A DNA stretch of 64,000 nt from Cladocopium goreaui (lineage: Eukaryota; Sar; Dinophyceae; Suessiales; Symbiodiniaceae), in contig CAMXCT020000113.1 in NCBI GenBank assembly GCA_947184155.2, positions 699,182-763,181 on the forward strand, in the 5' to 3' direction. The notes under the pieces were generated by a model. It searched no databases and was not told where the DNA came from. It saw only the letters and a list, made by a program, of their open reading frames with translations. Positions within the stretch are counted from its first letter, which is position 1. Each line of letters starts with the position of its first letter. Positions 51,997 to 62,810 of the stretch are shown here, one piece after another. Position numbers and translations under genes: made by a program.

Positions 51997-52499
51997 TGCA
52001 GGGTAAAGGCAACAGACAGTTTTCATGTTGTGGCCAACATTGCCAAATCAAATGTGGCGCCAGCAGTCCTGGTGAGCACTGATTTGAACCGGTAGCAGTA
52101 TGCCTTGATCTTTGAGATCAAAGTCCTGGCTTGCAAACTTGCTGGGTTCATATGCTGATTTGCGGGTGGATTTTCTTGAAAACATTGCAGCACATGGACT
52201 AGGACATGTATTATGTATTGGTGTTTCTGGAGAGTATGAAACTGGCAAATTAATATTTAGTGATCACTAGTAATTAATCGTGTAAGGAAGTCCTGTAGGA
52301 GAACTCAAAGAAGAGAATACCATTGACCATTGGCAATTTCAATCGTGTTCCTTCAGGAGCTTTGTTTGAAACTACCTGGGGCATTCTTCCCTTGAGTGGA
52401 AGCTCCTGGAGATCATATCATGAAGAAAACGAAATCCAATGGTTGGAATTTAAACAGTCCCGATATGAATTGAGTAGTCAGCAGTTCTGCGATCCGTCA

Positions 52500-52641
52500 T
52501 GGCAAAATCTTTCGCGCCAAGCGTCGCGCTGTACTTCAAGTCCCGCTGCATGCTCTCTTCAGTACACCACTTGCCATGGAGAGTCTCTTCCCTTTCGGTC
52601 GTGTACTGACGAACCTTGACCACCTTCGCAGCGAACTCAGC
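52500..52641 (-). CDS. internal exon of the same gene
   Basis: After CTGCAG|GCTGAG it encodes AEFAAKVVKVRQYTTERE…LHGKWCTEESMQRDLKYSATLG…. The 'KVRQY…GKW.TEE.M…LK(Y/W)S' pattern is one I recall from many dinoflagellate proteins that also hold the 'KYDD' segment found downstream here, which supports one gene. Function unknown. Confidence 0.5.
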
Positions 52642-52729
52642 CTGCAGGGGCTATGCAGAAAATTATCTTGCGGCAGGGAAAAAGCAAGCAAACCCAAGAG
52701 CACACATGTTTTGATCAAGCCCTGCCCGA

Positions 52730-52920
52730 ACTGCTTTTCTGCAAGCTGCGGTGTCTTCGCTTCCGCACTTCCTCAGGGCTGCCACCAACGCCAAACTCAA
52801 GACGTCTCGGTTGCCCGAAACCCACATGTTATGGGTTTCAGGATCAACCGACAGGGCACCACCAGCTTTCTTCTCGCACAGTCTTTTCAGGCGCATGTAA
52901 ACTGCGTGTGGCGAAAGCTC
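52730..52920 (-). CDS. internal exon of the same gene
   Basis: Encodes ELSPHAVYMRLKRLCEKKAGGALSVDPETHNMWV…DVLSLALVAALRKCG…. Well-mixed composition, unlike the low-complexity frames around it. Borders approximate. Confidence 0.4.
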
Positions 52921-53066
52921 CTTCATGCAGGACGTCGCAGGAACAATTAATTTCAATCAAATGCGAAATGATTCCGTCATGTTCTCAAGTTGCGTGCGTT
53001 GGTGGAAATGATCCAATGGCGCGCATGCTGTCAATCAGTCCTTCTGTGACAGGTCAAAAGCATCGC

Positions 53067-53690
53067 CTAACTCAGGAGAAGCGCCAGCATCATTGTGACC
53101 CTCGAGGTGTGCAGGCGGATCTGGTGGAGGGGAAATATCCGACGTGCTTCTCGCCGAAGCTGGGGCAGCTTTGGGCACACCGAGGCCAGAGGACATGCTT
53201 TGGGAGTGCTGGCAGATGGGGTGAAAATTTCTTTCTGCACTGGTGGTGAAAGGCCTGGGCAAGAAACAGGTTTGCCGCAGCCAGTCAGAAGCTCAAGCAT
53301 CTTGTCAGCCCCCAACTTTTTCTGCAGCTCAGCCAGCTGCGATGCGGCATCTCCTTGAGCAGGCGCAGGAATTCCAGGAGCTTTCGGTGCAGGGAACTCA
53401 GAGGGAGTCGCGGAAGGGGATGCTTTCACGGGCATTTGCTTCGTGGCCGTCATCTTCTTGCGATCCGGCTCCACTTCCAGAGCTTTCAAAGCCGCAGATT
53501 CTTCAGCGTCATTGTCGTCCAAGTCGATGATGGCAAGCGGGTCAATGCCCATGGAATCCCATTCAGTTTTGCTCAGGTCACCAAAGGAATTGGCACGGGC
53601 CGAGTCGCATCCGGCCTTCTCCGCACCTGCAGGGCTGTCCACCAAAGTTGCTGTAACTGTTTCCTGGGGTGCAAGTTTCGCCCTAGCCCG
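53067..53690 (-). CDS. long low-complexity exon of the same gene
   Basis: A ~200-codon frame rich in Ala, Pro, Lys and Glu with an acidic patch (IIDLDDNDAEES) and a predicted helix (AASQLAELQKKLGADKMLELL). Probably a disordered linker. A likely acceptor lies near GCTAG|GGCGAA. The 3' border is not clear. Confidence 0.4.
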   Translation of the reverse strand, partial: RARAKLAPQETVTATLVDSPAGAEKAGCDSARANSFGDLSKTEWDSMGIDPLAIIDLDDNDAEESAALKALEVEPDRKKMTATKQMPVKASPSATPSEFPAPKAPGIPAPAQGDAASQLAELQKKLGADKMLELLTGCGKPVSCPGLSPPVQKEIFTPSASTPKACPLASVCPKLPQLRREARRIFPLHQIRLHTSRVTMMLALLLS

Positions 53691-53813
53691 AGCACTGAAC
53701 AAACAGAGAATGATTAAGATTGCCTTGCTACAAGAAAAACGTGCATTCAACGGCAGAAGTTATAACAGACGAGGTTAATTTTCCCAGAGGATCACCAATT
53801 TGAAATAATTAAG

Positions 53814-54010
53814 CTACAGCCAAGACACCAGAGCAGAATGGTCAAAGCCAGCAGCGCCAGTAACTTCCACGGTAGGAGGGGCATGGTCTGCACGAACAGG
53901 TGTAGGCACAGGCGGTTCGCTCATCTTTGTGTAGAGGTCGTTGCGGATCTGCTGCGTCAACATATCTTCGTGCTGCTCGTGCTTAACAAAAAGCCAACGT
54001 TCCTCAGGAC
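53814..54010 (-). CDS. probable exon of the same gene
   Basis: Encodes GFACPEERWLFVKHEQHEDMLTQQIRNDLYTKMSEPPVP…. Flanks are approximate; composition and strand agree with the neighbours. Confidence 0.35.
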
Positions 54011-54204
54011 AGGCAAAGCCGAGGGAAAATGCTACTCTCATATGCTTTCACCGAACGTTGAGCCAATTTCGAAGAAACAACTGAGGGCTCATCCACTGCA
54101 TCCCTTTGGCCAGCACAAACATGCTTGTCCATTGCCTGCTCGGTCTCCTACAGGGTATGGTACTTGGTGGCCCGTCCCATCCCATTGTATATAAGACAAT
54201 TAGA

Positions 54205-54430
54205 CACCCATAATTTCACAATAGGACTCCTTCAAGAGCTGCTCCAGTTCATCCACCTGCATGTCACTGGTCTCGGACAGGAGGCCCCGCTTGTAGTTCA
54301 CAACTTCTAGGTCGGTAGCTGCACCGTCCATCTGGTCGACTACAGCAGAGGCCCCGGCTACTACGTCACCGCAAGACCAAGCTCTACTTGGAAACCTGTC
54401 AGGCATGACACCTACCTTGAAGCCAAGCAC
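54205..54430 (-). CDS. probable exon of the same gene
   Basis: Encodes VGVMPDRFPSRAWSCGDVVAGA…, then …EVVNYKRGLLSETSDMQVDELEQLLKESYCEIM, an acidic amphipathic helix. No domain recognised. Confidence 0.35.
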
Positions 54431-54469
54431 TGCAATATACTGCAATGAGAAAATCTCTGCAAGCAACCC

Positions 54470-55503
54470 GGCAAAGCCAAAACACCGCGTATGGTGACAT
54501 CCCGCATCTTTAGGTGCTTCCAGCTTCCCAAGGAAGCATGGCCTGAAACTGTCAATGTTATTCGCCGTCCAGTATTGGATTTGTTTTGAGGCTGATCAAA
54601 TTCTGGGACCACAAAGCCATAGGAATTCAAAAGCAAGAAGCAACGGAAAGCTCCATGTCGGGAATATTTCCAGTGACAGGTTGCAGGAAAAATTAAAGCC
54701 TGTAACCTCCACAATTCATTTTCTCCAAAGATGTATAGGAACCAATATTTTAAGAAGTTGTCCTTGTCCAATTTTCGGGAAATGTCTTTGTCCCAGATAC
54801 AGCTTTCAATAAAAGCGTTCACCAACAGACCAACCCAGAAAAATACAGTTGTAACCGAAGAAAATACGAAACATCTCGTCCAGAATCCTCCAGTGACAGA
54901 TTGACAGGACAATTGACATGCTTTATGAGCCGGCATGGTTTGATTGACCCAAAGATTTCGCAGCAAAGCTGTTCTACAGCTCTGATTGACTAGTTTGCAA
55001 ACTATTTCCTTGATCCGAACATCTAAGATCCAAGACTCCATGGCTGAAAACCACAGGGTTGTGATGATCTGTACCCTAATCATTTCAGAAAGAAATTTAG
55101 GAGAAAATCTACACTCTTAGCCGCCGTGGCCTTGAAAAGGTGTGGGAAAATGAGAATTTGGGGAATAGCGGCATTTTTTTGGGCAAAAAAAACCTGTTGA
55201 AAATGGCACAAGAATTAGCAATCTCCGGTCCAAACCATGAAATCTCTGGTCCTAAATCTCCGGTCCATCTCCGGCAATCTCCGGGCAATCTCCTGGAATC
55301 TCCGGTCCTAGTCCGGTGCGCCTATTTTCTCCGGGTTCGGTCTGCCGAATTGGCAAACCAGGATTCCTTTTGCAAGAAACTAGGATTTCTGCATCCATAT
55401 CTTGTTTTTCTGTATTTTCTCCGGGTTGGTCTGTTGAGATAGTCCGGGGAGTCCTACAGCCAAGTCCAAAATCAGGGTTACTCCTATTTTTCACCACTTC
55501 GCG
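54470..55503. other. spacer between two minus-strand genes
   Basis: No exon recognised. 55,195-55,310 holds several short repeats of 'aatctccggtcc'. Confidence 0.4.
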
Positions 55504-56878
55504 CTAGTCGCTAAAGTCCATGGTTTCAGGAAAGGCTTCTTTCCACCTGGCCGTGGTTGCCAAATGGAAGCTTCCCCTTAAGTATACGCATGCCTCAAAA
55601 ACAGCGGCTTCAGCCCATAAATCGCCCCAGGCTGTTTCAAAGAAAACCTTAGGGGCGTCAGCCGCAGCTCGGTCATCAGGAGTCCAAGTGCTGCTGCCCT
55701 TCGTCTGCCAGAAGAGACGTTGGATGCGGAGGCCAAACGATATGGGATAAGACCTTAGGCAAAAATAAGATTCTTTTAAACACTGTTGACGCAACTTCGC
55801 GTGAAACCATGCACGAGACAAAACTTGTCAGCTCAGAACTTTGAGAAATTGAGGTTCAGACTGGGTATGCTTCAGGAACTTATTTCCAGAGTAGGTGGCG
55901 CGGCCATCTTTCATGGTCTTCTTCGTGGTCTTCACTATGCACTTCTCCCTGTCAGCCTTCTTCAAGACGCCCCGGCAAAGCATTGAGACAAGTGAGCAGT
56001 TGCTCCAAGCTTTGTGCCTTTTCCTGCAGACATTCTATTGGACACACTTCTTACGTGGATCTTTTCATTAATTCAGGGCCCCTCCATATGTTCAAAAACA
56101 AAGTATCCCCAATTCAAGAGGTTATGAGTGTCATAAGTGGCATTGACGCTGTTGACATCGGAGTATGAAGCAAATTGTGCCACAATGGCTTTTTCCACCG
56201 CATTTGAAATGCACAAGTTGTGCATTTCAAGTGCGCAAGAAAAACCCAGACCAAGAAAAACAACAATTCAGACAAGTTTCGGCGTCAAGGCACCATAGTG
56301 CCTTCCCCACCAAGCTGCGCACCAGATGGGGAGACAACTCATCAGGTGCTCGAAGCGGGGATACCATGGCAGGACGCTTGAACCTGGGTTTTCCAGGAAC
56401 CATTTGCCCCCCAGACACGTCACCAACATCGCCAGAAGAATGCTGCGCGAAAGTAAACAATTTCCCAGCCGGACATACTCCAAATTGATGTTGCCAAATG
56501 GTGTCGTCGGCGATCTCCTAGACGTTCCCAAATTGACACTGCTGAACGATGTGCACACACATGCTAGCCATGTGACAAAGTCCGGGGCGGCATTGAGCAC
56601 GCACCAGATAGCCAACCTTGAGCAGGTTAGGGATTATCACTTTTTAATCCAAAAAAGAAACAAGTGCCACCAAGAAGCGCAAAACCAGCAGCCGACGCCA
56701 AATCAAAAGGGTCTTGCTTCCTGCGACGCTTCCTGCTGTGCCGCATGTCAGCGCTGTATCTGACATCCAGAGCTGCTGTGCTGATCCAAGCAAGCCGGCA
56801 GGACTTGCTGACAGCAGCGTCCCCAGCAAACACTTCGATCATCTCAAACGGCAGCGGGGCTGCAGGCCACATATTTTC
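55504..56878 (-). CDS. four-exon gene with degenerate DNA-methylase-like fold (dinoflagellate family)
   Basis: Exons 56,878-56,689, 56,616-56,281, 56,023-55,862 and 55,753-55,504 join into one frame. Exon 1 holds EMIEVFAGDAAVSKSCR and TAALDV, like motif I and the motif II acid of SAM-dependent DNA methylases. Exon 2 holds LACVCTSFSSVNLGTSRRSP (motif IV position) and KWFLENPGSS (an ENP motif as in DNA methylases). Exons 3-4 hold TPKRHKAWSN, a Lys-rich KTTKK…Y…K(F)LK segment, SYPISFGLRIQRLF and WGDLWAEAAVFEACVYLRG. I recognise this as a hugely expanded dinoflagellate family of unknown role. The methylase resemblance is my inference; the motif IV Pro is absent, so activity is uncertain. The start and true end are not fixed: an upstream frame extends to 56,992. 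Confidence 0.65.
55754..55861 (-). other. GT-AG intron, 108 bp
   Basis: TACCCA|GTCTGA … CCTAAG|GTCTTA. Joining gives KHTQSYPISFG, in line with the family. Confidence 0.6.
56024..56280 (-). other. GA-AG intron, 257 bp
   Basis: GACGCC|GAAACT … CTGCAG|GAAAAG. Joining restores TPKRHKAWSN. The shared GAAA allows a shift of up to 4 bases, but no shift yields a GT or GC donor. Confidence 0.65.
56617..56688 (-). other. GC-AG intron, 72 bp
   Basis: TTTTGC|GCTTCT … CTCAAG|GTTGGC. Joining restores GFALAIWCVLN, the family-typical sequence. Confidence 0.65.
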
Positions 56879-56999
56879 CTGGAAGTATGTCAAGACAACT
56901 AGCCATACAAATATCTTTGGGGCACCCATGGTAAGCAGCCGCAAAGTGAGGCGATCCAAAGCCGCTTCATCAGGCACCGCACGGCAAGGCATGGTCCCT

Positions 57000-57432
57000 G
57001 TTTCGTTTACCGAGGTGCTTTGAGCATCTTTGAGCCGGAGAAGATCTCATGGGCAGCAAACAAATCCATACAAATCCTAATTACTAATTATCCTTATTAT
57101 CCTCTTTAATAGGATTAATAAGGATAATTAAATAACCATGCAGGTACGTGGCTCAGAACACATGCAGCAGGAAGCTCAAAACATGACAGTGGCACAGCGT
57201 CGAAAGGCAGGCTCCGCAGCATTGGCTGCTCGCCTCTTCCTGCCACTTCGCGCAGGCGCGCCCATGCAGCGGCGGCAGCGCCAGCCTGACAAAAGTTGAC
57301 AATCAGAACACAACTTTGACAGCAATTTCTGTTTTGAAAGTATTGGCGCAGCCAACAGATTCAAAACAGATGCAAGGCGAGCCACTCGAAGAAAACATGA
57401 GGCTGCCATGTTTTACTTTGACTGACCATGTG
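57000..57432. other. spacer, no exon recognised
   Basis: Contains an AT-rich stretch with 'aattactaattatccttatt' at about 57,075-57,130. Frames here have no motif. Confidence 0.35.
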
Positions 57433-57940
57433 CTAAGTGCTAAGTCTCTGCATGTAAGTCAACAGCGCATTGCCGAAGGCAGTGAAGCCGCAGCCATGTT
57501 TTCCACTTGGACTCAGTCGCAGAACTTGTTCTCTACCTGTGGCTACGTTTTCTGCGGTCACCGCGGCCCTCACTATGGTCCCTGCACTTTCGCTCATGGC
57601 GCTGGCTTCGGCGATGGCTTCTGTAACGTCGATCTGAACGCAGGTGCTCGGAATGTTCCCGCCTGTGAAGACTGCCATCTGAAGCACCTGCAAGGAGAAC
57701 AGATTTGAGAAGAACATAGAAGAACTATATAAGAAGAGGTTTGAGAAATACCAAGAAGAGGCGCATGCAGGGATGGCAAACAAAAGAATCCGCGCGCCTC
57801 GGGCCCCACGGTCAAGGGAAGCAGGCGCAGAGCTGATTGGGCCAGGCGCCGAGCCGGCAGGTTCACCTCCGGCAGCTAAGTCATATTCAGTGGGCTCGGG
57901 CTCCACGAGGATCTCCTCAGTCTCCTCAGCTGTGGATCAG
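57433..57940 (-). CDS. one or two low-complexity exons of an unrecognised gene
   Basis: After CTGAG|GAGACT (~57,930) the frame encodes ETEEILVEPEPTEYDLAAGG… followed by Gly/Ala/Pro-rich sequence. A second part at ~57,440-57,680 reads MAVFTGGNIPSTCVQIDVTEAIAEAS…IVRAAVTAENVATG. No domain recognised. Borders approximate. Confidence 0.35.
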
Positions 57941-58029
57941 TCAGTTTTGCCTTCGCAACCGCACATGTTCACAAAAACCGAAAAAACAAAGGGAAAGGCA
58001 ATTTGCTGCCAAGAAGCTTCCATCTCGGA

Positions 58030-58650
58030 TGCTGGCCGCTCTGGTACAGGAAGCCACATCCAGGCCTGAACCCACATGCCACGTCCAGGAAGGGAAGGCA
58101 CCCCAGGCCCGCCTGGCATTGCTTTGGGCTTGGGCCAGGTGGCCGTGCCCATGCCTTTGCCCTTGAAAGGTGTGGCTTTCGGAAGGAGGCCTTTGTCTCC
58201 TTTGCCTTTGGGCCCAGCGCCCTTCGGCTTCCCCTTCGGCTCCCCCTTCGGCTCGCCCTTCGGCTCGCCCTTCGGCTCGCCCTTCGGCTCGCCCTTCGGC
58301 TCACCCTTCGGCTCGCCCTTCGGCTCACTCTTCGGCTCACCCTTCAGCTCACCCTTCGGCTCACCCTTCGGCTCCCCCTTCGGCTCACCCTTCGGCTCAC
58401 CCTTCGGCTCACCTTCTGGCTCAGGAACCCCAAGGTGGCGTCTCGGGCTATGCTTTGGTTCAGGCACCCCGGTGCATTTCGACCCCCCATCAGCGCCCTT
58501 GTTGCCAGCCATGCTCCCAACGCCCTTCCCAGGAGAATCGCCACCTTTCCCTGCACAACCTGATCCCACAGGGCCGGGAGCGTGTGGAACCGTCTCCACC
58601 GCCTCCATAGCTTTAACCCTTTGCCTTTGACATGTTGGGCAAGGCGCCAC
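58030..58650 (-). CDS. exon with GEPK repeats
   Basis: Encodes a Gly/Lys-rich leader (GKGGDSPGKGVGSMAGNKG…), then about 17 tandem Gly-Glu-Pro-Lys tetrapeptides, then a Lys/Gly/Pro tail (GKGDKGLLPKATPFKGKGMG). The lysine-glycine spacing is kept despite base changes, which suggests a translated disordered basic segment. Strand agrees with the neighbours. Confidence 0.45.
58225..58425. repeat. 12-bp minisatellite CCCTTCGGCTCG within the exon
   Basis: About 17 units of cccttcggctc(g/a/c). Third-position variants change Glu/Lys codons mostly silently on the minus strand; one unit reads cagctc. Confidence 0.92.
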
Positions 58651-59641
58651 AAAGTGTCCCAGACTTCAGGTCCACTGTCAGCACCACGGGAGAGGGAATC
58701 CTAAGCGGCAAAGGCTTCAGCATGTCAAGGCTTACTCCCCAAAATCAAAATTTATTGTGGGATATTATAAAGATCTTCAAACAAAAAGCAGAGACAAGAG
58801 TCGACCAGCGCGTCCCATCCTTCACGGCCATCATGGCCCCGTCCATCTTTGCCCGCCATTCTACTGAGCCCAAAAAACCGCTACAAACACATATAGTGAT
58901 CAAGACCCCTTCCAAGGCAACTTTCCCAAGCATGCACACAGCAGGGTGGGCCTGCGACTAGCTCTTGTACAGCTAGCAGCACAGCAGCGCCCAGCCAACG
59001 ACTTGGTACCTCCAGGGAATATTGAAACTTTACCCTTGGGTAGAAGATGTCATTCATGAAACTCGGAGCGAGTTTCTTGTCTAACATTTCTACCTTCTGA
59101 AGGCTGACGTGAAAACCGCTGAAGGATTTTCATGCCCGCCTTTCAACAATTTCCCCGCAGCGCGTTTCCGACATCTGAAAAGCACACACCTTTTCAGATC
59201 TGGGAGGCGCGCTGAAATCCCTTCCCAATAACTCTGAATTTTGAGTTCCACTTTCAAGCGTCAATGCCATTTTTTTCCACCAGAAAGGAAGAAAAAAATA
59301 GCCTTGACACTTGCAAGCAGCTAAGCATGCAGACACCAGCCCACCAGCCTCATGCCACCGCGGCCATGCGCCTTCACAGGAGATGCAATGACAAAAAGCA
59401 ACCAATTAAACATGCATACTGCCACAGAAGACAGGATGCAGACAGCAAGGCTTAGCACTTTTTTCGCCACCTGACAAAGCAGACTCCAACCCCAAGGATT
59501 GAAAGAGTTCCTGGCAAGCTAAGCAAAGATCTCACTATAAACATGTTTGGCCTGCTGGTTTCTGACATGCTTGCCCGGAAAGTTCCCCTATAGAGTCAAC
59601 AGCGCTTTGCTGCTGACAACCATCCCCCCAGAAAATCCGTC
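58651..59641. other. spacer or intron, no exon recognised
   Basis: Frames on both strands are short. Nothing supportable. Confidence 0.35.
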
Positions 59642-60100
59642 TCAGATGAGCTTGTCATGGGCCGCTTTGGCCGACCGAGCAAGAATCCCATAGTGGACAC
59701 CTGCCTCAGAGCCCTCAGCCCACCCAGGCGCTTCCGCAGCGCACTTCTCCTGGAACTTCTTTGCCAGGTACAAGTTCACAGCCATCGAAGAGCACTTGTC
59801 GAGGCGGAGGGCAAAGTAGCAAGCCTGGAATTTGCCCGAGCCATCCTCCTTCTCCATCTTTATGCCAGCCGCATCACGAGACCAGTATGGAGTCATTCCG
59901 GGCACGTCCTTGTGCACCGTGTGCTCGTCCTTCTTGTAGGAGACGGTGCGCCACTGCTTCATAAAGATGCTCAGCTCCTGCACGAGGCTCTTGTTGATGA
60001 CATCCGATTGACCGCCTCGGCGAATCGTTTTTGGCTTCTTGGCATTGTCGTCAGCAGCAGGAGTGGACGAGCTTGCAGCAGCGGCAGCGCTCGAAAAACC
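59642..60100 (-). CDS. conserved-looking exon, frame-shifted from the upstream charged exon
   Basis: Reads SSNPGFSSAAAAASSSTPAADDNAKKPKTIRRGG…, then LVQELSIFMKQWRTVSYKKDEHTVHKD…YWSRDAAGIKMEKEDGSGKFQACYFALRLDKCSSMAVNLYLAKKFQEK. The second half has a globular composition. It directly follows the 60-kb charged exon but in another frame, with the change falling at about 60,100. A single-base indel or a missed micro-intron would explain it. Confidence 0.45.
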   Translation of the reverse strand, partial: GFSSAAAAASSSTPAADDNAKKPKTIRRGGQSDVINKSLVQELSIFMKQWRTVSYKKDEHTVHKDVPGMTPYWSRDAAGIKMEKEDGSGKFQACYFALRLDKCSSMAVNLYLAKKFQEKCAAEAPGWAEGSEAGVHYGILARSAKAAHDKLI

Positions 60101-60931
60101 AGGATTCGATGAACTCGATCTTGCGGGGTCTGCCCTTTGCTTTCGGCGAAGCCACGCGTCTTCTCCTCTTCTTCTTCACTTCAGTCTCCACCGCTTCAAC
60201 CTCCTCAGCAGCGGCTTCATCTTCACCCTCTCCGTCAGCCACAGGCTCCGAAACGTCATCTTCCAAATCGGCCTCGACATCCATGGGCTTCTCTGGTGAA
60301 GGGTCCACCTTATCCTCTTTCGAAGCTGACTTTCTATTCTTCAACTTCTTCGCTGCTGCCTTGGCAGCTTTCACTTCTTCTCGCAGTCTCTTCTTCTCTG
60401 CTTTCGCAGCTGCTTTCTGCTCCTTCTCAAATTCCTGTTGCTTTTTTTTGGCTGCTGCAGCTTCTCGGTTCTGCGCCTTGAAAGCCAACTGTTTCTTCCT
60501 CAAATCCTCCTCGGGGGACTGCAGCGGCTCAGCAAGTGAAGAAGCTTCAGCAGCAATCGCAACGTCCAAGCCGTCCTTTGCCGCAGATGCAGAAGGCCCC
60601 GGAGGATGCGCATCTTCCACCAGTGCAGGAGAAGAAGGGCCGCAGGCTGGCCGAGAAGACGTATCATTGCAAGTCTCCAACTCCTTGGGGGGATCATTCT
60701 CCCGCCCTGTCTCTGAAGATGGTTCCAGAGCCTCGCTTCCAGCCTCAGCCTGCGCTGGCATCTCCACATCATCATCCGAAATCTCTTCGATTTTTGGCTG
60801 CTTCGGTTCAGCGGAAAAGTTTTCCTCGAAAGGCAACTTCAACACAGGCTCAGGAGAAGGCATCGCTGCAGTTGCCATGTCACCAGCAGGCTCAAAAGGA
60901 AGCGTGGTGGCAGCGTCCATAGCGGAACCTG
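60100..60931 (-). CDS. charged exon with AT-hook-like motif
   Basis: Starts after TGCAG|GTTCCGCTATGG (acceptor at ~60,931). It encodes acidic/Ser-rich sequence (EEISDDDVEM…), a long Lys/Glu/Ala helix (KKKQQEFEKEQKAAAKAEKK…), an acidic block and the basic KKKRRRR followed by KAKGRPRK. G-R-P flanked by basic residues is the AT-hook core, so DNA binding in the nucleus is plausible (inference). No catalytic domain. Confidence 0.5.
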
Positions 60932-61069
60932 CACATGCAGCGCGCTGATTTCAGGTGAACAAAAATTGAGAAAGAAAAGATGCAACCTGCGGCCAAGCAA
61001 CCAAGAGCGGTCGTTGAGCTGGCCTCCAAGGCCTCTTCAGCTCTCATCTTGGCAATCTGGAGCCTGAAT

Positions 61070-61434
61070 TGCATGCGGCGCCGGCATGCATACCAATAAG
61101 AACCAAGCAACAAGCCGAGACTGAAATGAAAAATGCCAAGGAACTGCTCCTGAAGGTGTCGGCGTCGCACGGCCAAAGCCAGAAGACTTGGTGTTGTGGG
61201 GGCATTTTTGGATTTGAGAGGAGCAGCAACCGGCTCGACAGCTCCAGCAGTCGTTTTCAGCTGGTCTGCCTTCAATCCCTCACATCCACCAGGCTTTGGC
61301 TTCACAGTTGGACTCGGCGGCGCTGCACCCTTCCTCTCCACAGGTGGAGGCGCAATCTGCTTTACAGGTCCAGTCTTAGGTGAGGCGGTCTTTTGGTTCG
61401 AAGCGTCCTGTCGAACAGGTGCCGGGGAAGGCAA
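61070..61434 (-). CDS. Pro/Lys-rich exon
   Basis: Encodes …PVKQIAPPPVERKGAAPPSPTVKPKPGG…, then LALAVRRRHLQEQFLGIFHFSLGLLLGSYWYACRRRMQFRLQIAKMRAEEALEAS. Low-complexity first half, helical second half. Borders approximate; same strand as all the genes here. Confidence 0.35.
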
Positions 61435-61482
61435 ACTTCCAGAAGCCGACTCCTGCCAGCGTTATAAAGGGGGCAGTTCCAA

Positions 61483-62810
61483 CATTGGGCATCTGGAGAT
61501 TTTCTTTTCCAAATTCAAAACCTTCCTTCAGGAAGTCTTGGAATTCGGAGAAGAAAATATCCAGGATACATCAATGTTGGTGCTGCGGAAAACGCATCAA
61601 AAAAAGGAATCTTCAACATGTCAAAATTTCTTCGAGAAATTTCGACATATGTCAAAGGTTCCCAGAATATGGTGAAAAAAAGGAGAAATCTTGCCATATT
61701 CTGCACAAAGTGAACTCCATCATTGGGCACCTGGAGATTTTCTTTTCCAAGTTCAAAACCTTCCTTCAGGAAGTCTTGGAATTCGGAGAAGAAAATTTCC
61801 AGGATAGATGAATGTTGGTGCTGGGGAATGCGCATAAAAAAAGGAATCTTCAAAATATGTCAAAATTTCTTGGACAAATTTCGAAATATTTCAAAGGTTC
61901 CCAGAATATGGTAAAAAATCCGGAGAAATTTTGCCATATTCTGCACAAAGTGAAGTCCATCATTGGGCATCTGGAGATTTTCTTTTCCAAATTCAAAACC
62001 TTCCTTCAGGAAGTCTTGGAATTCGGAGAAGAAAATTTCCAGGATAGATGAATGTTGGTCGGTGCTGCGGAAAACGCATCAAAAAAAGGAATCTTCAAAA
62101 TATGTCAAAATTTCGTAAAGAAATTTCAACATAACATATGTCAAAGGTTCCCAGAATATGGTAAAAAATCCGGAGAAATTTAGCCACATTCTGCACAAAG
62201 TGAAGTCCATCATTGGGCATCTGGAGATTTTCTTTTCCAAATTCAAAGCCTTCCTTCAGGAAGTCTTGGAATTCGGAGAAGAAAATTTCCAGGATAGATG
62301 AATGTTGGTGCTGGGGAATGCGCATAAAAAAAAGGAATCTTCAAAATATGTCAAAATTTCTTCGAGAAATTTCGAAATATTTCAAAGGGTCCCAGAATAT
62401 GGTAAAAAATCCGGAGAAATTTTGCCATATTCTGCACAAAGTGAAGTCCATCATTGGGCATCTGGAGATTTTCTTTTCCAAATTCAAAACCTTCCTTCAG
62501 GAAGTCTTGGAATTCGGAGAAGAAAATATCCAGGATACATCAATGTTGGTCGGTGCTGCGGAAAACGCATCAAAAAAGGGAATCTTCAAAATATGTCAAA
62601 ATTTCGTAAAGAAATTTCAACATATGTCAAAGGTTCCCAGAATATGGTGAAAAAAAGGAGAAATCTTGCCATATTCTGCACAAAGTGAACTCCATCATTG
62701 GGCACCTGGAGATTTTCTTTTCCAAATTCAAAACCTTCCTTCAGGAAGTCTTGGAATTCGGAGAAAAAGATATCCAGGATACATCAATGTTGGCGCTGTG
62801 GGGAAAAAGT
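61483..62810. repeat. ~242-bp tandem repeat, 5.5 copies, in an intron
   Basis: 'cattgggcaYctggagattt' starts at 61,483, 61,721, 61,961, 62,211, 62,452 and 62,696 (periods 238-250). Copies are highly similar. Variant pairs alternate ('tgctgcggaaaacgcatcaa' versus 'tgctggggaatgcgcataaa'), which suggests duplication of two-unit blocks. Confidence 0.95.
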
